Below, piece by piece: positions 1 through 11,353 of a stretch of 64,000 nt of DNA. A model generated the notes under the pieces. That model did no database searches. It saw nothing but the letters and a program-made list of their open reading frames with translations, and was not told the origin of the DNA. Source of the DNA: Sanderia malayensis (taxonomy: Eukaryota; Cnidaria; Scyphozoa; Semaeostomeae; Pelagiidae); assembly GCA_013076295.1 (NCBI GenBank), contig RQOL01000828.1, positions 2,480,001 through 2,544,000 on the forward strand, written 5' to 3'. Position numbers and translations under genes: made by a program. Each line of letters starts with the position of its first letter. The first letter of the stretch is position 1.

Positions 1-745
1 GTAGAATGGGAAGGAGATCCAAACAGATTTTAACCAAGTCACCATTGAAAGGTAAAAGAAACTTTATTTATCCAAATGAAAAAGGAACTAACATTATTTA
101 TTCTTAATCTTGGAATTAGTTACAGTAGAGTCTAGACCTTTACTTAAACGTTTGTGTGTGTATCTCATTTCAGGTAAAAGAACTAGTGTTGTGATCACGG
201 TTCCTGCGCATGCGAAAACGATCCCTTCATCATACAAACTCCACATTGTCAACAATGCATTTAAATTGCCGAAAACCATTTCAATCAGACAACGAGGCCG
301 CTCGCCCGGTCGCTACAAAGGAGAATTCTCTCCTCCTACTCACGACTTTAAGATGATCCTCGAAGGCAAGACGAAAGAGGGGGTGCTGTTCAAACGCATG
401 TGTTTTGGCATCGTCAAACCGTCCACCGCTCTCATACACATCTTCTCAGCGCCGCGCGGCTTTGTTATTCACGCGGGCAGCTCCAGGACGACGACTATAC
501 TATTTGCGGCAAACAATTTCGGATCCACGGAAGCCTTCGACGTGAGGGTTAAAGACTTGAAGAAATCAGTAAAAAGATACAACAAGCGGCTATTTGTTGT
601 GTCTAATCGAATGGCTCTGTTTCCAATTGCATTCAAAGCTCCACCTGGTGCCAAATATGGTGCAACCCATGATGTCGTTGTCTCAATTGTCGGTCAAAGA
701 TCGAAGGAAAGAGCAAACATATTAATTCAATTGCTTGTTGTTTAA
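1..745 (+). CDS. 3' end of a secreted VWA7/hemicentin-like protein (partial)
   Basis: Two exons are visible: 1-51, with donor GAAAG|gtaaaa, and about 181-745, with acceptor gtaaaag|AACT. They join in phase 2 (AG|A) to read ...QVTIERTSVVITVP. The start of the gene is outside the window. The roughly 200 visible residues are beta-strand rich, have no membrane segment and stop at 743-745. The segment FKMILEGKTKEGVLFKR matches the pattern of an F-x-V-x-[IL]-x-G-x-[DT]-x-x-G-x-x-F-x-R stretch that I associate with the C-terminal region of VWA7 and hemicentin-type extracellular VWA proteins. Later strands (GSTEAFDVRV, PPGAKYGATHDVVVSI) look like Ig-like or FN-like sheets. The family call rests on remembered pattern similarity only. 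The acceptor at 172-173 is an alternative but would not keep the upstream exon open. Confidence 0.45.
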
Positions 746-833
746 AGCGCGAATCCTATATAATAGAAAGAACGTTTAAGAACTTTTTAGTAGGAAACGT
801 CTCACTTTTACACTATAACTGGCTTTCCAAGCC

Positions 834-839
834 AATAAA
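834..839 (+). terminator. poly(A) signal of the VWA-like gene
   Basis: A canonical AATAAA lies 89 bases after the stop codon at 745, in AT-rich sequence. Confidence 0.55.
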
Positions 840-2270
840 CTAGTTTAGACCTGTTGAGTATTTTTGACCAAATTGACATTGAAACACGTCAAATGTTCAA
901 AGTTGATTGCATTTATTCTAACAACTTAATTTAGCATCTACTTATATGTGACACACAATAATTGCAAGGAAATATAAACAAACTCACCAATTCAAACACG
1001 TCTTCCTTTGAAGATGCTCAATGGTGACCTAAAAGAGAAATGTAAATGTTGTTATTATAAGCATTCTTTGGGACCCACTCAGCTAAATAGCTATCCGCGG
1101 GAGATTGAGATCTGGGTGCACTAAAATTTGAACTATTACCCCTAGAGAGCTGGGAATTGTCTCAACGTGATCAGTAGGACCTATTTAGTATAATTCGACT
1201 CCTTGTGAGTCATTGTTCAGTCTATTTCAAAATTTGAATTTTTCAGTACCTTCTCGCTAACTATTTTCTGAAGAGTTCAGAATTTAAGTTTACATGCGAA
1301 ATATTCGAGTCTCAGACAGAGAGTCTTGGCAAAAACAACGGGCATATGCATGGCCCTTTACCATATTCAATTCAGTTATGCCTGCATGAATATTTGAGGT
1401 GACGAGTCAATGTAAATGTGACGTCAGGTGCCTGGGCACGAGTGGTTTCCTGTCCCCTTCTTTTGAGCGCAGAACGTGTAAAAAGATAATCTTGTTTTAA
1501 TCTTATCAAGTGAGTTTCGTGGCATCCGGAATGAAATAAAATTTTTTATAGTTGTGGCCAACAGATTGCATGTCTGTGGGAAGTGGTACTTTCATCTGCG
1601 ACAAAAACATCCTTTGCCTTCATGTTGACTTACTTTCGAGGCAAAGTCCAAAACATTGTCACACTCTCCGAAGAAAACAAGGATAAGAAGTCCAACGCAT
1701 GGTGCAAAGACTTCAGAGTGCAGCTATGTGGACCTCAGAGAGTTGGAGCTAAGACACACAACACAGATAGACAACACAACTACTGTCCAACAAATTGAAT
1801 AAATATAAAATTTTAAATAACTAAGTATATGCGACATACAGTAATTTGCAATTATGTATATATAATATCTGTAATATATATGATCTTTGGTAAATAATTT
1901 AAAGCATACGGAATCATTTGATATGATAAATCTTATCTGTTTAATAAATCGACACATAAAATGTTTCAAGCAATTTTTAAGCCATAATAAAACAATAAAG
2001 CAAAGATTAATCGTTTACATAAGAATGTGACTTGCTATTGTAGACACTTGGGTTTGTTTATTCTCCTCTCTGGTTTGTGATGTGTGCTATTACTGATCAT
2101 TTCATCTCAAAACGGAGCCATTTCCATGTAAATTATCATTGCAATACGATGTAACAATAAGATGTAAAAACAAAAGTAAATGTGATTTGATTTTGCTGCA
2201 GGCTGCACACAAAACAACACGTGCTCTAGTCTTGCATACCGTCTTCTTTTTCTCTTCAAACCGTCCGTGA
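840..2270. other. intergenic, no gene seen
   Basis: Low-complexity AT-rich sequence between the 3' ends of two convergent genes. No conserved protein, RNA gene or repeat was recognised. The short open frames here lack splice-site context and known motifs. Confidence 0.5.
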
Positions 2271-2277
2271 ATATATT

Positions 2278-2283
2278 TTTATT
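2278..2283 (-). terminator. poly(A) signal of the cysteine-rich peptide gene
   Basis: AATAAA on the minus strand (tttatt on plus), about 185 bases after the stop codon. Confidence 0.5.
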
Positions 2284-2467
2284 CTCAGCAGAGCAATATT
2301 GTCAATATAAAGTCTTGAAGAACCGCGAGTCTCTTGTTACCGAGCGCTCTTCTGTTCATCAATTGCCGCCGCTTTGACGGTCAAGGATAATGCCGCGCGT
2401 TGCTCCAGACACGCGCTCAAACGGCAGCTATAATTGCTGCTACATATACGACGAAGGATAAATACTA

Positions 2468-2856
2468 TCACATGCCTCGAGTGCGCATGTCACAGGCAAG
2501 CAAGCAATATCCTCTTGTTGTCAGGCAAACCCCGTGTCCAGCTTCACTTCTTGCCAAGTCAGAGCACACGCGGTACAACCCAAAGCACTCGTTTTTACAC
2601 GACCTGTAGGCCACGTTGATCAACTGAAAGTGGTTCTTTGCCTGGTTGACAGGCTTGGCATCACATTGCTGTTGGCGTATTACGATGTGAAAAATCACCA
2701 CCAACAATAATATCTTCTTAATTGCAGCAATAGTCATTTTGGTTTTCAATAGATTCATTTCGCGCCTGTATATATAGATTGTGCACCACAAAAGCAAGAT
2801 AAAGACGCTTAGATAAAGATGCTTCTGGTCAGATCGGAAAGATCTGTTTATGTCCT
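2468..2856 (-). CDS. small secreted cysteine-rich peptide
   Basis: The exon follows a good acceptor (tttgcttttgcag|GACAT) at 2856. The likely starts are ATG at 2758 (96 residues) or ATG at 2737 (89 residues); the upstream exon would be 5' UTR and was not found. The N terminus has a signal-peptide shape: lysines, then KKILLLVVIFHIVI, then a cleavage-like QQQCDA. The mature part is about 60 residues with six cysteines spaced C-x3-C-x6-C-x12-C-x6-C-x3-C, a mirror-symmetric layout suggesting two disulfide-linked helices. The stop is at 2468-2470, and an AATAAA lies on the same strand at 2278-2283. I do not recognise the family, and no catalytic motif is visible. A secreted signalling, defence or structural peptide would all fit. 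Confidence 0.6.
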
Positions 2857-2899
2857 GCAAAAGCAAAATGCAAAAATAATTAACTCCTTTATTATTGAT

Positions 2900-5800
2900 T
2901 GCACTGCGCAATTATTCGAATAACTATCCTCTATGCAACTACAATTCTCACATAACTATGAGTTATCATCATCAATGGTAATAAATTGAGATTGTTGATA
3001 GTAGTTAACAATTTCCTTTTTCGTTGCTATAAACATCTTATATGGCATGTTTCAAACTCAATGCATCCGCGCATTGGATGCATCCGGGCATCTAAAAACA
3101 GGATGCACGAAGACAATTCTGATCTAAATAATTGCAAAATGTTTCGAGAATTTCAGCTGGGCGTTTCAGTTATATCTTGCGGACTATTACTATATAGCCC
3201 CAATGCATGAAGTTGTTGTGTTTTGCACTGCAATGCATACCATACAATATAGCTGCCTCATTACGTGCATCATGTCTTCAATGAAGAACATTGCCAATTC
3301 ACTCTGATCAACTAATCCTCTATCCTTGATAAAAAGTGACCCACGCTCGCAAATTAAAATCTCCCAAAGACAACGTGACGTAAACGCAAAACGCCTTCTC
3401 TACGACAATCAATAACCCTCAGCTTTTCCCATCTTTGTGTAGTTTAACCATGTAATTACATAAATATATGAGTCAATTTTGATTGAAAAGGAGATTTCTG
3501 GAGGTTTTTGACTCTCAACAAAAGGCTGTAACCTTTATCAACGTCAAACTTTGAAGAGAATCGATTGTTACCATAAGACGCAGAAGCTTATCACTGGGTA
3601 ATTTCCTTTCCATTTTTATCTGCTCTCTAATGCATACCACAACATAAGGCTTGATAAAGTAGATTCAAACTTACTTTAATTTGTTTCAAATACAAATCTG
3701 ATACGAAGACATGAGTAAGTGCACGTAAAGCTGCAAGTTTCACATGTACATTACTTGACGATGAGCCCATAGAGAAAAATTAACGTTTTTTCGTTGAAGA
3801 AAATGTGTTATAGTTGCTCCCCGAAGGGCTTTATCGTGAGTCAGGTGTGATCATTTTCATTTGAAAAGCATTGCTCAATGTATTGTTTCCAATTTCACGC
3901 ATTTTTAATAAGAACCTGCGCAGTTCTTAAAGCTTCTTATTTTAGGACCTGCTTGGACCAAATTTTAGTTCCAAAATTCCTTAACACCCCCTTCGTTTTA
4001 GCTTCAAAAATATTAATGACCAATGATAATATGGAAGCAGAATGCAGTGAAATTTGAATTTTCTTAATTGGTTGAGCCCTTTATAAAAAGCGTGTATATT
4101 TTGAGACACTTGTAATAAGTATGGTACGCAGGTATGCAGAAATAAAATCGAAAATCGAAAATCGATGTCGCCACATTTCGGTTTTCATTTCACTTTTCGA
4201 TAGTTCAAGGCACACAATCAAACGAAATTGCTGACCACAAACTCCCAATGCTATTAGAACGAATTGCTGGCTATTGCATAGTCATTACAGTAAATAACTA
4301 GTAGAAACATGAATTTGCAAGATAAAATTATTAGCAATTAATAAATTCTTCACTTCCTCAACTGAACGACTAAAACGATCTAAAACTTGACATTTATTGC
4401 CGGAAATTTCTAAAACGCTCTTGCGTAAGACACTTCACATACAAATATATTTGCTTCACATAATTCTGAACTGCATCAATCACACCTATAAATAATAGCT
4501 ACCTCTGGTTCAAACTTGTCTTTTTGTAAACTCACTGTCTTTTCAAGTTGAAAACTCCTTGTTGCACAGCTCGGATTCTCCAAACATAACTGTCCTTGTT
4601 TAAGCTAGTAGTTGGCTATTTATTGACCAGCCTTAACAACAGTGAGTGGGCACATTGTTACGATTATGATTGGAGAAGAAAAGCTGCGCATCACTTACTA
4701 ATCAACCGCACACAAATGACCAGCCGTCGCTCTGTTTGCGCTGATTGTTTTCTCGGGTCGACCAACTCTAGTTTAAACCAGTATTACTGTTTCCGGAGAG
4801 CGGCATTGGTCGCAACACCTTGATCGCCTCTTTATATACGAGAATCAAGCGAGGAGCCAGTTGTTGAATAGAGGCTATAGAAAAACGAGCCTTCCTCTTT
4901 CAATGAGCTAATCTGACACTAAGCTTCACCGCAACTCAAATCAATGCACGATTGTTGTTCATGGATGGTGTGGCTACATCTCTTTACACCAAAATGCAGT
5001 TTATTTATCATGCTCTTTCGGCTTCTAAAAGCTAATCAACTTTTTATTAACACTGCTTCATAAGTTCTTATTACTCATAGAGTTCCACGTGGATTTCAAA
5101 GGAACTTTTTTTCAGCTGTGAGGTGCAGAATAGAATCGATCAGAATAGAAACCATCCCGTGCCGAAGGAAAATATAGAACAGAATGAAATCATAGATATT
5201 ATACATAAAGGTAAATAAACAAAGAGACAAGGGACAACCAACTGCTGTATAAAAGTTTAAATGCATCTGCAGATAAGTCTTCGCAAACATAATCAAAAAC
5301 TGTACTTTAAACCTTGAGCTATAAGCACAATAAGCTACGTACAAAAAGACAAAGGAACGAACAGCTGAATTCACAATGCAATGCTGTAGTAGCATGCACT
5401 TATAAAGCAGCAGGGCTCTCCATTGCAGCAGCAGTATTGTGCAATACACAATTCTATCGACAAAGAAAGCGATACCCAGATCCAATCATGCTCCTCCCCG
5501 GTGGCTTTGACAGCCGCATTGCTGATGCAAGATGCGATGTCACAAAGATATATTTGGTTAGCATTTATTTGACTTTTGTGAAAATATCTGCGAAAAAATC
5601 TCTGAAGACACACCTAAGACGTAGCGTTAATAGTTAAATCAGCACAGAATGTACACGGCGTCTTTGAAGAGGAAAGAAACTGGTCGTTAACCAAATTGGA
5701 TTTAACGTAATGTCATCATTATTGTTAATTAATATCCAATCAATGTTGATTATTCAGTTGCCAAAATTAGGTGGTGCAGTGCTATCTGATGATTGCACTG

Positions 5801-8800
5801 ACAATTACGCGTACTATCATCCTATGCAAAGCAGTTTTAATAGACACACCGCAAAGAATAATTCGTGTTTGCCGGTTAACGAACAATGCAATTGTGTTGA
5901 CTATGCATATGAATATGTCTTTATGTATGTTGTTATTCATGCCAAAACGATTGCTATTATATTGCCAAAATTCGAAACCGACACGGAACGCGAAATCGAG
6001 CAGTTTGTAACGCGAAAAAGATGCTGAGTCATTATAACCTAGACATGTCTGGTACTACCATACCTATGTGAACACTTCTCCTGCAGACATGCTTGCCAGT
6101 TTTAGCGTTGGCGCAGATTTAAGAAATGCTGTCCTGCTTAAGACACCACGGTGAAATTCAAGTTGAAAGTTATAAAGTGTGCTATTTATCTCAGCTTATT
6201 GTGTGCTTTCTAAGCGCGTGGCAGAAAAATCTTGCCCCAGTGTTTGACTTGCTGAAGAGCCCCCCCTTGGAGATAAAAGCCTACTGCAACGTCCTTCAGT
6301 TATTGCAGTGCAGGTTGCGCTTGGCTTTCAGGGTGGCGAAGCTACTTTTTTCAAGGTATTCAGAGTGAGCAATTTGTTCAAATCAAGTCAGATGCTCACA
6401 GCCAAAAGTAAGCACGAAGTACAGTTATATACACTGCAGCAATTCAATCAATACAGTCAACTCTGTCTAATTTGAACACCCTGGGAAAGCATGAAAATGT
6501 TCGAATTACTAAAAGCTCGAATTATAGAGGTTTGTTTAATAAGAATTCGTTCGTTAGTGATTCTTGAAGGGACAGAGAATTTCGTTCGAAATAGATAGAG
6601 TTCGAACCACATGAGTTCGAACTATGCAGATTTGACTGTCTTCTATTTTAGTGAGTATAGAACGCCCCATGATATTGGCGCTGCCACTGTGGTAGGTCGC
6701 GAAGATAAAATCAGCAACAAAACAGGCCATTTTGACACAAGACCAAATTAACAACTGCTCTGAGGCATCTATTTTTATGTGCAAATAATTTTAGCTATTT
6801 TGTAGCCAAGCAAATCCTCATAGAGACACGGTAGCAACCAACATATTTCTGTGTCAGGAAAGATAAAAATAAGATAGTTTCCCATTGTCTTCTTTAACAG
6901 AAGCTTTCAATGAAATATAATTAATAACACGATGAAACGACTGTCACTAACCATCGCCTATTTCCTTCCTTTCATGTTTGCACAAAATGATTTGAAAGAT
7001 CTTAACAACGATTGTGCTACCATATGTTTGCTGCTGGGCGAGACAAATCAAGTGCAGAGATCATGAGCCCCAAAAGAAAACAAAGGGACAGGGAGGGGGT
7101 TGGGTGGAGTAAAGCATGCGTTGTCGCCTATTGTGTCGGTGCAAAGACGGCTGTGCGAAATGCCCCTTTGGCTGGAAACGCGTATTCAAAAGTCTAGACG
7201 ATTTGTGTAGTATTAAAGAATGCCAATTTCATGACACAACAGAGAGTTATGCATGTTAGTTTTCAAGAATGCCTTTCTAATGACATACCAATGGATTCCC
7301 AGCAACTCGAGGTCAATGCAGAGAAAAAATCACGTGACAACTGAAAAAGCTTTTAAGCATGCCCCGTGGACTTTGGACCTCCTGGTTCTGTGTCAAATGG
7401 GGGAACAATGTAATCGAGCAAGAAAAACACCCGGGATCAAAGACTGATATTGCATGTGTGGGAAAATGTAAATGGATATACAAGTTTGGGGCGTTCTTAG
7501 CTCTGAATTATACTTCCTGGTTGCTGCTTAAAATAACCTTAAGTAATGCACGTTCATTCGCAAAATTACGAAACTCTGATCGCTATCTTTTTCAAAAGCG
7601 CATCTGGCAGGTGACTCGACATTACAAAGCATTTCATTTCACGTGATTATTATAAAAAGCGAGTTTACAAGCCACATAGAACTAGAAACCCTATAATTAA
7701 AGACTTTTAGAACTCAAGAAAATATTGAAGAGTCTTTAAAAATACTTATGTCAGCTTCTGTAGGTTCGGAAACACATTTTTCACGCATTTTCAGAAATTT
7801 TGAAAATGCGTGACATCATGAAGTTAACAGTGTAGGCAAAATTATGCTGCTGAAGATTTTAACTATTTTGTATAATAATACAAATATAACTTGCTAGCTA
7901 TGTATCCACGCTTTTCATCGTTTTCGCTACAATTTTTCCTCATTACATCAAGAAACTTTTAAGAAGCTTCAGATCTGAAATTTGCCCAAAAAGTAAGAAA
8001 CTACTACTATGTAGGCCTTGAACTAGGACTCTCTTATAAGAAAAACTTGTATCTGAAAATCTGATTCTGCATTCAAAGCTCAAGTTGCTACTGCACACAT
8101 CTAAACTGTAAAACCCAGTCATTTGTACACTGCTTTAAGATCAGTGCAGACTTGTAGACGCAAGACGAAAACCTACTTAAAATAACAAGCACCAGTCACT
8201 CGGGACACACGACCAATATACAACTTCGTACGAGACGATATAATTATAGAATACGGCACAGTTTGAATCTAAAAAATAATAATAGTTTACTATATAAATA
8301 GAAAAAAGTCTCACCTTGTAAAGGAACAAGTTTTAAAATTGAAGAATGGTGATGTGTACGATGATGCTCTCTATTGCCAAATGATGTGCGAACTGTTTTC
8401 TTGAGTCTTTCCTTTTTCGTTCGTTTCGTGCAACGTGCTTAAGCACTTCTTCCTGGGCAGCTGAACTGATCACGACAAACCAACGTGCGAATTGAATACC
8501 ACCGTCTGTTGACTGTGAGGTTGAAGTTTAAAATGCAATGCCTTCTCACATGACGTTATTTATCAATACGCTGCCCCACGCTGAGACACAAATCGCCTGC
8601 TCTCATTGGTCAATTGGCTAATTTAAAATCTTTCGTCACACTCTTTATCCGTCATCCGTCATCCATCATCCGAATCTTTTATTCATCAAACAATTCAAGC
8701 TTTCGGCTCCCACTCTAACTTCATTGTGATTTGTTGTTGTTTGTTTCTTAATTCGGATTTATTTGCTAATAATTCTGTCTTCTTGGTTATTCGTGTTAGT

Positions 8801-9360
8801 TTCATATTCTTTCACGCCAACGGCCAGCCCTTACGAAATCAACCTGCCCACTTTCCATTTCCAATACTTCCAGTCTACCTACACATTAGGTATATGCCAA
8901 CTTCTGGAAAATACCTTTCTTGACGAAAAACGCTCATCAACATAACATTTCTCATTTATTAACCCTCATTCATAAACAAACTATGCTAAATAACTAAAAC
9001 ACAAGTGTATAAATTGAGAAACAACAGTAATCAAAAGATTAGCGTAAACTCTCGGCAGCTGGATTGTCCTGAGGTGGGGGAGGGGGAGGGGGCACTCCAG
9101 GGAAGACGACGAGACTCAAGCATTCTTGCTCCCTTCTAAAATGGCTTGCATTACACATTTTTCACAAATGGCTTTTTCCGGTCATTGCCCACGCCCACAT
9201 TGCTGAGAGTCTTCACGTTAATGAAGAAAGAAAAGTAAAGAACAGAACAAGAACAGGGAAAGAGCTCGAGCCAGCAAAATCTCATTGTGTCCGTTCAATA
9301 GTTAGCTTAAGCTGCCTGACAATCACATTAAAATTCCAATGACGCGCAGTTGATATTAAT
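2900..9360. other. long stretch without a recognised gene
   Basis: About 6.4 kb of AT-rich sequence with many short open frames but no protein I can recognise. There is one MITE (6465-6646). Upstream non-coding exons of the minus-strand peptide gene may lie here: donor-like minus-strand sites are seen near 8312 (TACAAG|gtgaga) and 4500 (CAGAG|gtagct), but I could not tie them to it. Confidence 0.4.
6465..6646. mobile_element. short inverted-repeat element (MITE), copy 1
   Basis: The ends are imperfect inverted repeats: left TACAGTCAACTCTGTCTAAT, right ending TGCAGATTTGACTG. The interior is full of ttcgaa-type words and has no coding. The same internal words (aacaccctggnaagcat, gaagggacaaagaatttcg, gagttcgaac) recur at 13458-13660, so this is a family. 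It resembles Tc1/mariner-derived MITEs, but a clean TA duplication is not visible on the right side. Confidence 0.6.
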
Positions 9361-9800
9361 CAGGGACGTCACTTCATAATTTTTTTTGGGGGGGGGTGTA
9401 AACAGTTTTGCCCTGCGAAAGTTTTCCTCGTAAAACGAGTAGATACACTGGGTTACGTAATAGTTTTAAAAACCAAAGCAAACAAACAATCGATATTTTG
9501 TAAATAAAAGTCAACATAAAGACTAATTTTACACTAATTTATTTGATTGAAAGTCTTCTCATTTTTTTTCTTGCCATGTTTTCAACACTCTATCAAGCAG
9601 GATAGTGTTTGTTAAGTCTTTTTCACAAGCTATTAGAATTAGATCATTTAATCGTTCATCTTTCATTTTAGATCGCAGCGAGTTTTTAACAATTTTAAGT
9701 TTGCTAAAGGTTCAGTTTGCCTCTGAAAATAACCTTTCACAACACATTTTCATAAACGTAAACTTTGTCTCTGCTCTGATGACTAATGATTATTTTCAAA
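9361..9800 (-). pseudogene. decayed hAT transposase C terminus
   Basis: On the minus strand, a frame ending at 9559-9561 reads TFSKLKIVKNSLRSKM then DERLNDLILIACEKDL, the hAT dimerisation motif typical of the DUF4371/ZMYM-like group. Just upstream, ERLFSEAN is followed by an in-frame TGA, so the copy is broken. The segment beginning CAGGGACGTCAC at 9361, with a T-run and a G-run behind it, looks like the terminal repeat of a hAT element. The rest of the transposase is missing. Confidence 0.6.
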
Positions 9801-9858
9801 ATCTGCAAGCACCTTTTGGAATTTTAAATCGGAAATCGCGCGGAAATCTTAATCAAAA

Positions 9859-10134
9859 TACCGTAAATCCTCGAAAAAGCCCCCACCTCCGAATAAGCCC
9901 TCCCCTTGAACAAGCCCCCATCCTGATAATCATTTGCAAGGATATTGAAGCCAAGTTTCCAGACACTGAAGTTCTTTAATGAATGTATTGCAAATAGCAG
10001 AAAGTTTAAACCAATAACTTTATTGATTGGCTGCATCGTATAGCTTTTATTTTGCTTAATATTGAACAATTATCCAGCTAAAATTTCGTTTTCGCAAATA
10101 AGCCCCCGGGGGCTTATTCGAGGATTTACGGTAT
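9859..10134. mobile_element. MITE with TACCGTAAATCCTCGAA termini
   Basis: Left end taccgtaaatcctcgaa, right end ttcgaggatttacggta, with aagccccc blocks inside both arms. About 276 bp, with TA at both tips as expected for Tc1/mariner-type insertion. No coding. It overlaps a long spurious open frame. Confidence 0.75.
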
Positions 10135-10923
10135 CCTACGTCAGAATACACCACGTGAAGGAAGACATAGAAATACGGAAAACATAGTAATTTACGAAAA
10201 ATGGAATGGAATAAAGGGCTCGGGCTGAGGAATTTACATTCATAAGAAGATGTGTATTGAACATGACAATGAAGGAAATAGAAACTAAAAAGTTTGTGAA
10301 ACTTGAGTTCTAACTAATATTTTTTGCCCTGCGAGAATATAATATTTATTTCAGTTTTGCCCTGCGAACTGCCGTTTTTCAGCTCTTTGTAGAATACTGA
10401 TATTATCTTCAAACCTTCTTTGAAGCTAGGAAGTCTGCGTTGGTTGACCCGGGGTTGACGGACAGTGGAATTGACCTTAACGTTCAATTCGTCATTTAAT
10501 CCACGTTCGCATCGTTCGAATGAAAACTATTCGATCCTATCACAGTTGCGGTCATATCAATGATCCAAGAGAAGTGGTTTAGATAACCACAGTAGATAGA
10601 TTCACGATTCGTCATCAAGGTTTTTGACCCAGGTTTAATTTGTTAACTTGAGAGGTTATTAAAATGGTACTGAGACTAAATTGCTTCTTTTCTCTTCAAA
10701 TGGTGCCCCATTTAACTGTCAGAGTTCAAGGGGCCAGATGGCTAACTTGATCACATCCTGGAGGGTTTGCAGTCAGATGAAAGAACCATAAATAGAGATC
10801 CCATTGTAACATCATCGTCATAAAACGGAGCAAAAACGCAAAACGTATTTTGGATCGTCACAGGGCATCGTCTCTTTCTCAGCAGGCTATCGAAAACATC
10901 GACCAAATTGCAGAGAAAATAGG

Positions 10924-11353
10924 TACCGTATTTCCTCTATTAAGCGCCGGCGCTTATTAAATATTTTGCAAATTGGGTGGCGCTTATTAGAGGGGCGCTT
11001 AAAAGAGGGGGCGCTTATTCACAGTCCTAAAATTTAAAATCAAACAACATCAAAAAAAAGAATAATCTGATATGGTTCGAATGTTATTCAATATCAAGCA
11101 GTCAAGATCAACTTCAACTGCTGATCTTGACTGCATTGCATTTTCCAACGCTCACGACCCGATGAAAGTGTTTTCCGGCCTTAAGAGTTCTACATTACTA
11201 TTTGAACCAAACATTGAAATCTAAGGATTCTATTAACCACCGTGGGCGGTTAATAGAGGGGGCGCTTATTTCACACTTTTTGATTTTAGGGTGGGCGCTT
11301 ATTGGAGGGGGGCGGTTAATAGAGGGTGGGCGCTAAATAGAGGAAATACGGTA
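10924..11353. mobile_element. MITE with TACCGTATTTCCTCTA termini
   Basis: Left end taccgtatttcctctattaa, right end aatagaggaaatacggta, with repeated gcgcttatt/agagggg blocks in both arms. About 430 bp, TA-tipped, non-coding. A short internal hairpin (gcagtcaagatca...tgatcttgactgc) lies near 11098-11135. Confidence 0.75.

Noticed and set aside
94..279. Minus-strand 61-codon frame over the VWA-like exon
   Set aside because: It is a shadow of the plus-strand exon, without a motif.
9605..9979. 124-codon plus-strand open frame
   Set aside because: It is antisense to the hAT dimerisation motif and ends inside a MITE.
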